23,336 nt of DNA, taken from NCBI GenBank assembly GCA_902470475.1, contig CABRGT010000027.1, positions 1 through 23,336 on the forward strand. Reading direction: 5' to 3'. Of the stretch, positions 23,300 to 23,336 are shown in pieces. The stretch is from an uncultured Porphyromonadaceae bacterium. GTDB lineage: Bacteria; Bacteroidota; Bacteroidia; Bacteroidales; Muribaculaceae. Within the stretch, counting starts at the first letter, position 1. Each line of letters begins with the position of its first letter. The position numbers were made by a program, and so were the translations under genes. The notes beneath the pieces are model-generated. The model ran no database searches. It was not told where the DNA came from and saw only the letters and a program-made list of their open reading frames with translations.

Positions 23300-23336
23300 A
23301 TGTCCATGAAGCCTCCGAGAATTGAATATTTTCGGC
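23300..23336 (+). CDS. Possible 5' end of a plus-strand gene cut by the window edge
   Basis: An ATG at 23300 (second ATG at 23306) opens a frame that runs off the window: MSMKPPRIEYFR. It lies about 70 bp after a TAACTTTG box. Twelve residues are too few to recognise a family, and the frame is also open upstream, so this may be non-coding. Confidence 0.25.
   Translation, partial: MSMKPPRIEYFR

Larger units (their letters stand above)
22819..23336. other. AT-rich region without a recognised complete gene
   Basis: This 518-bp end of the window has no convincing full coding sequence. It holds a short perfect palindrome AGCAAAGTTTGCT (22925-22937), a possible degenerate copy of the DUF2795 3' end (from 22991), an orphan terminator (23145-23181) and a -7-like box (23219-23226). 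Each is described separately. Confidence 0.6.

Noticed and set aside
23067..23309. 80-codon plus-strand frame near the window end
   Set aside because: It runs through the strong terminator hairpin at 23145-23181 and across the -7-like box, which is not expected of a real gene.

Overview
The window looks like chromosomal DNA from a high-GC member of the Bacteroidales, most likely Muribaculaceae-like. This is inferred from four things. The cell-wall/division cluster has the Bacteroidetes order (murE-mraY-murD-ftsW-murG-murC-ftsQ-ftsA-ftsZ, with no ddl or murB inside). Genes lack Shine-Dalgarno sequences. Promoters have the Bacteroidetes form TTG-N20-TAnnTTTG. A small acidic DUF2795-type protein typical of this group is present. 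Genus cannot be fixed from the sequence alone.

Layout. (1) 1-10504, plus strand: a tightly packed dcw operon. It makes the lipid-linked peptidoglycan precursor (MurE, MurD and MurC in the cytoplasm; MraY and MurG at the membrane) and the division machinery (FtsW, FtsQ, FtsA, FtsZ). Several genes overlap by ATGA. (2) 10578-13666, plus strand: a cysteine-free sirtuin, RbfA, a LolC/LolE-like ABC permease and a COG0731-type radical SAM protein follow with small gaps, probably by read-through. (3) 13699-14869: a clear promoter drives a LOG-family hydrolase and a PduO-type cobalamin adenosyltransferase coupled by ATGA. (4) 14945-20472, minus strand: read in the direction of transcription, a phosphatidylserine-decarboxylase-like pyruvoyl enzyme, a GadC-like antiporter, an MFS transporter and a DcaP-like outer-membrane porin. 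A strong terminator lies between the first two genes. I infer a substrate-import, decarboxylation and product-export module; it is the most interesting metabolic unit here. (5) 20869-21249, plus strand: the DUF2795 gene with its own promoter and a near-perfect terminator. (6) 21413-22818, minus strand: an AT-richer Fic-domain gene bracketed at both ends by the same AAACTATAAAAA inverted repeat. The upstream copy overlaps its promoter, so autoregulation is likely. (7) 22819-23336: AT-rich sequence with a possible degenerate copy of the DUF2795 3' region, an orphan terminator and a possible promoter for a gene running off the window.

No tRNA, rRNA, CRISPR array, transposase or B12 riboswitch was recognised.
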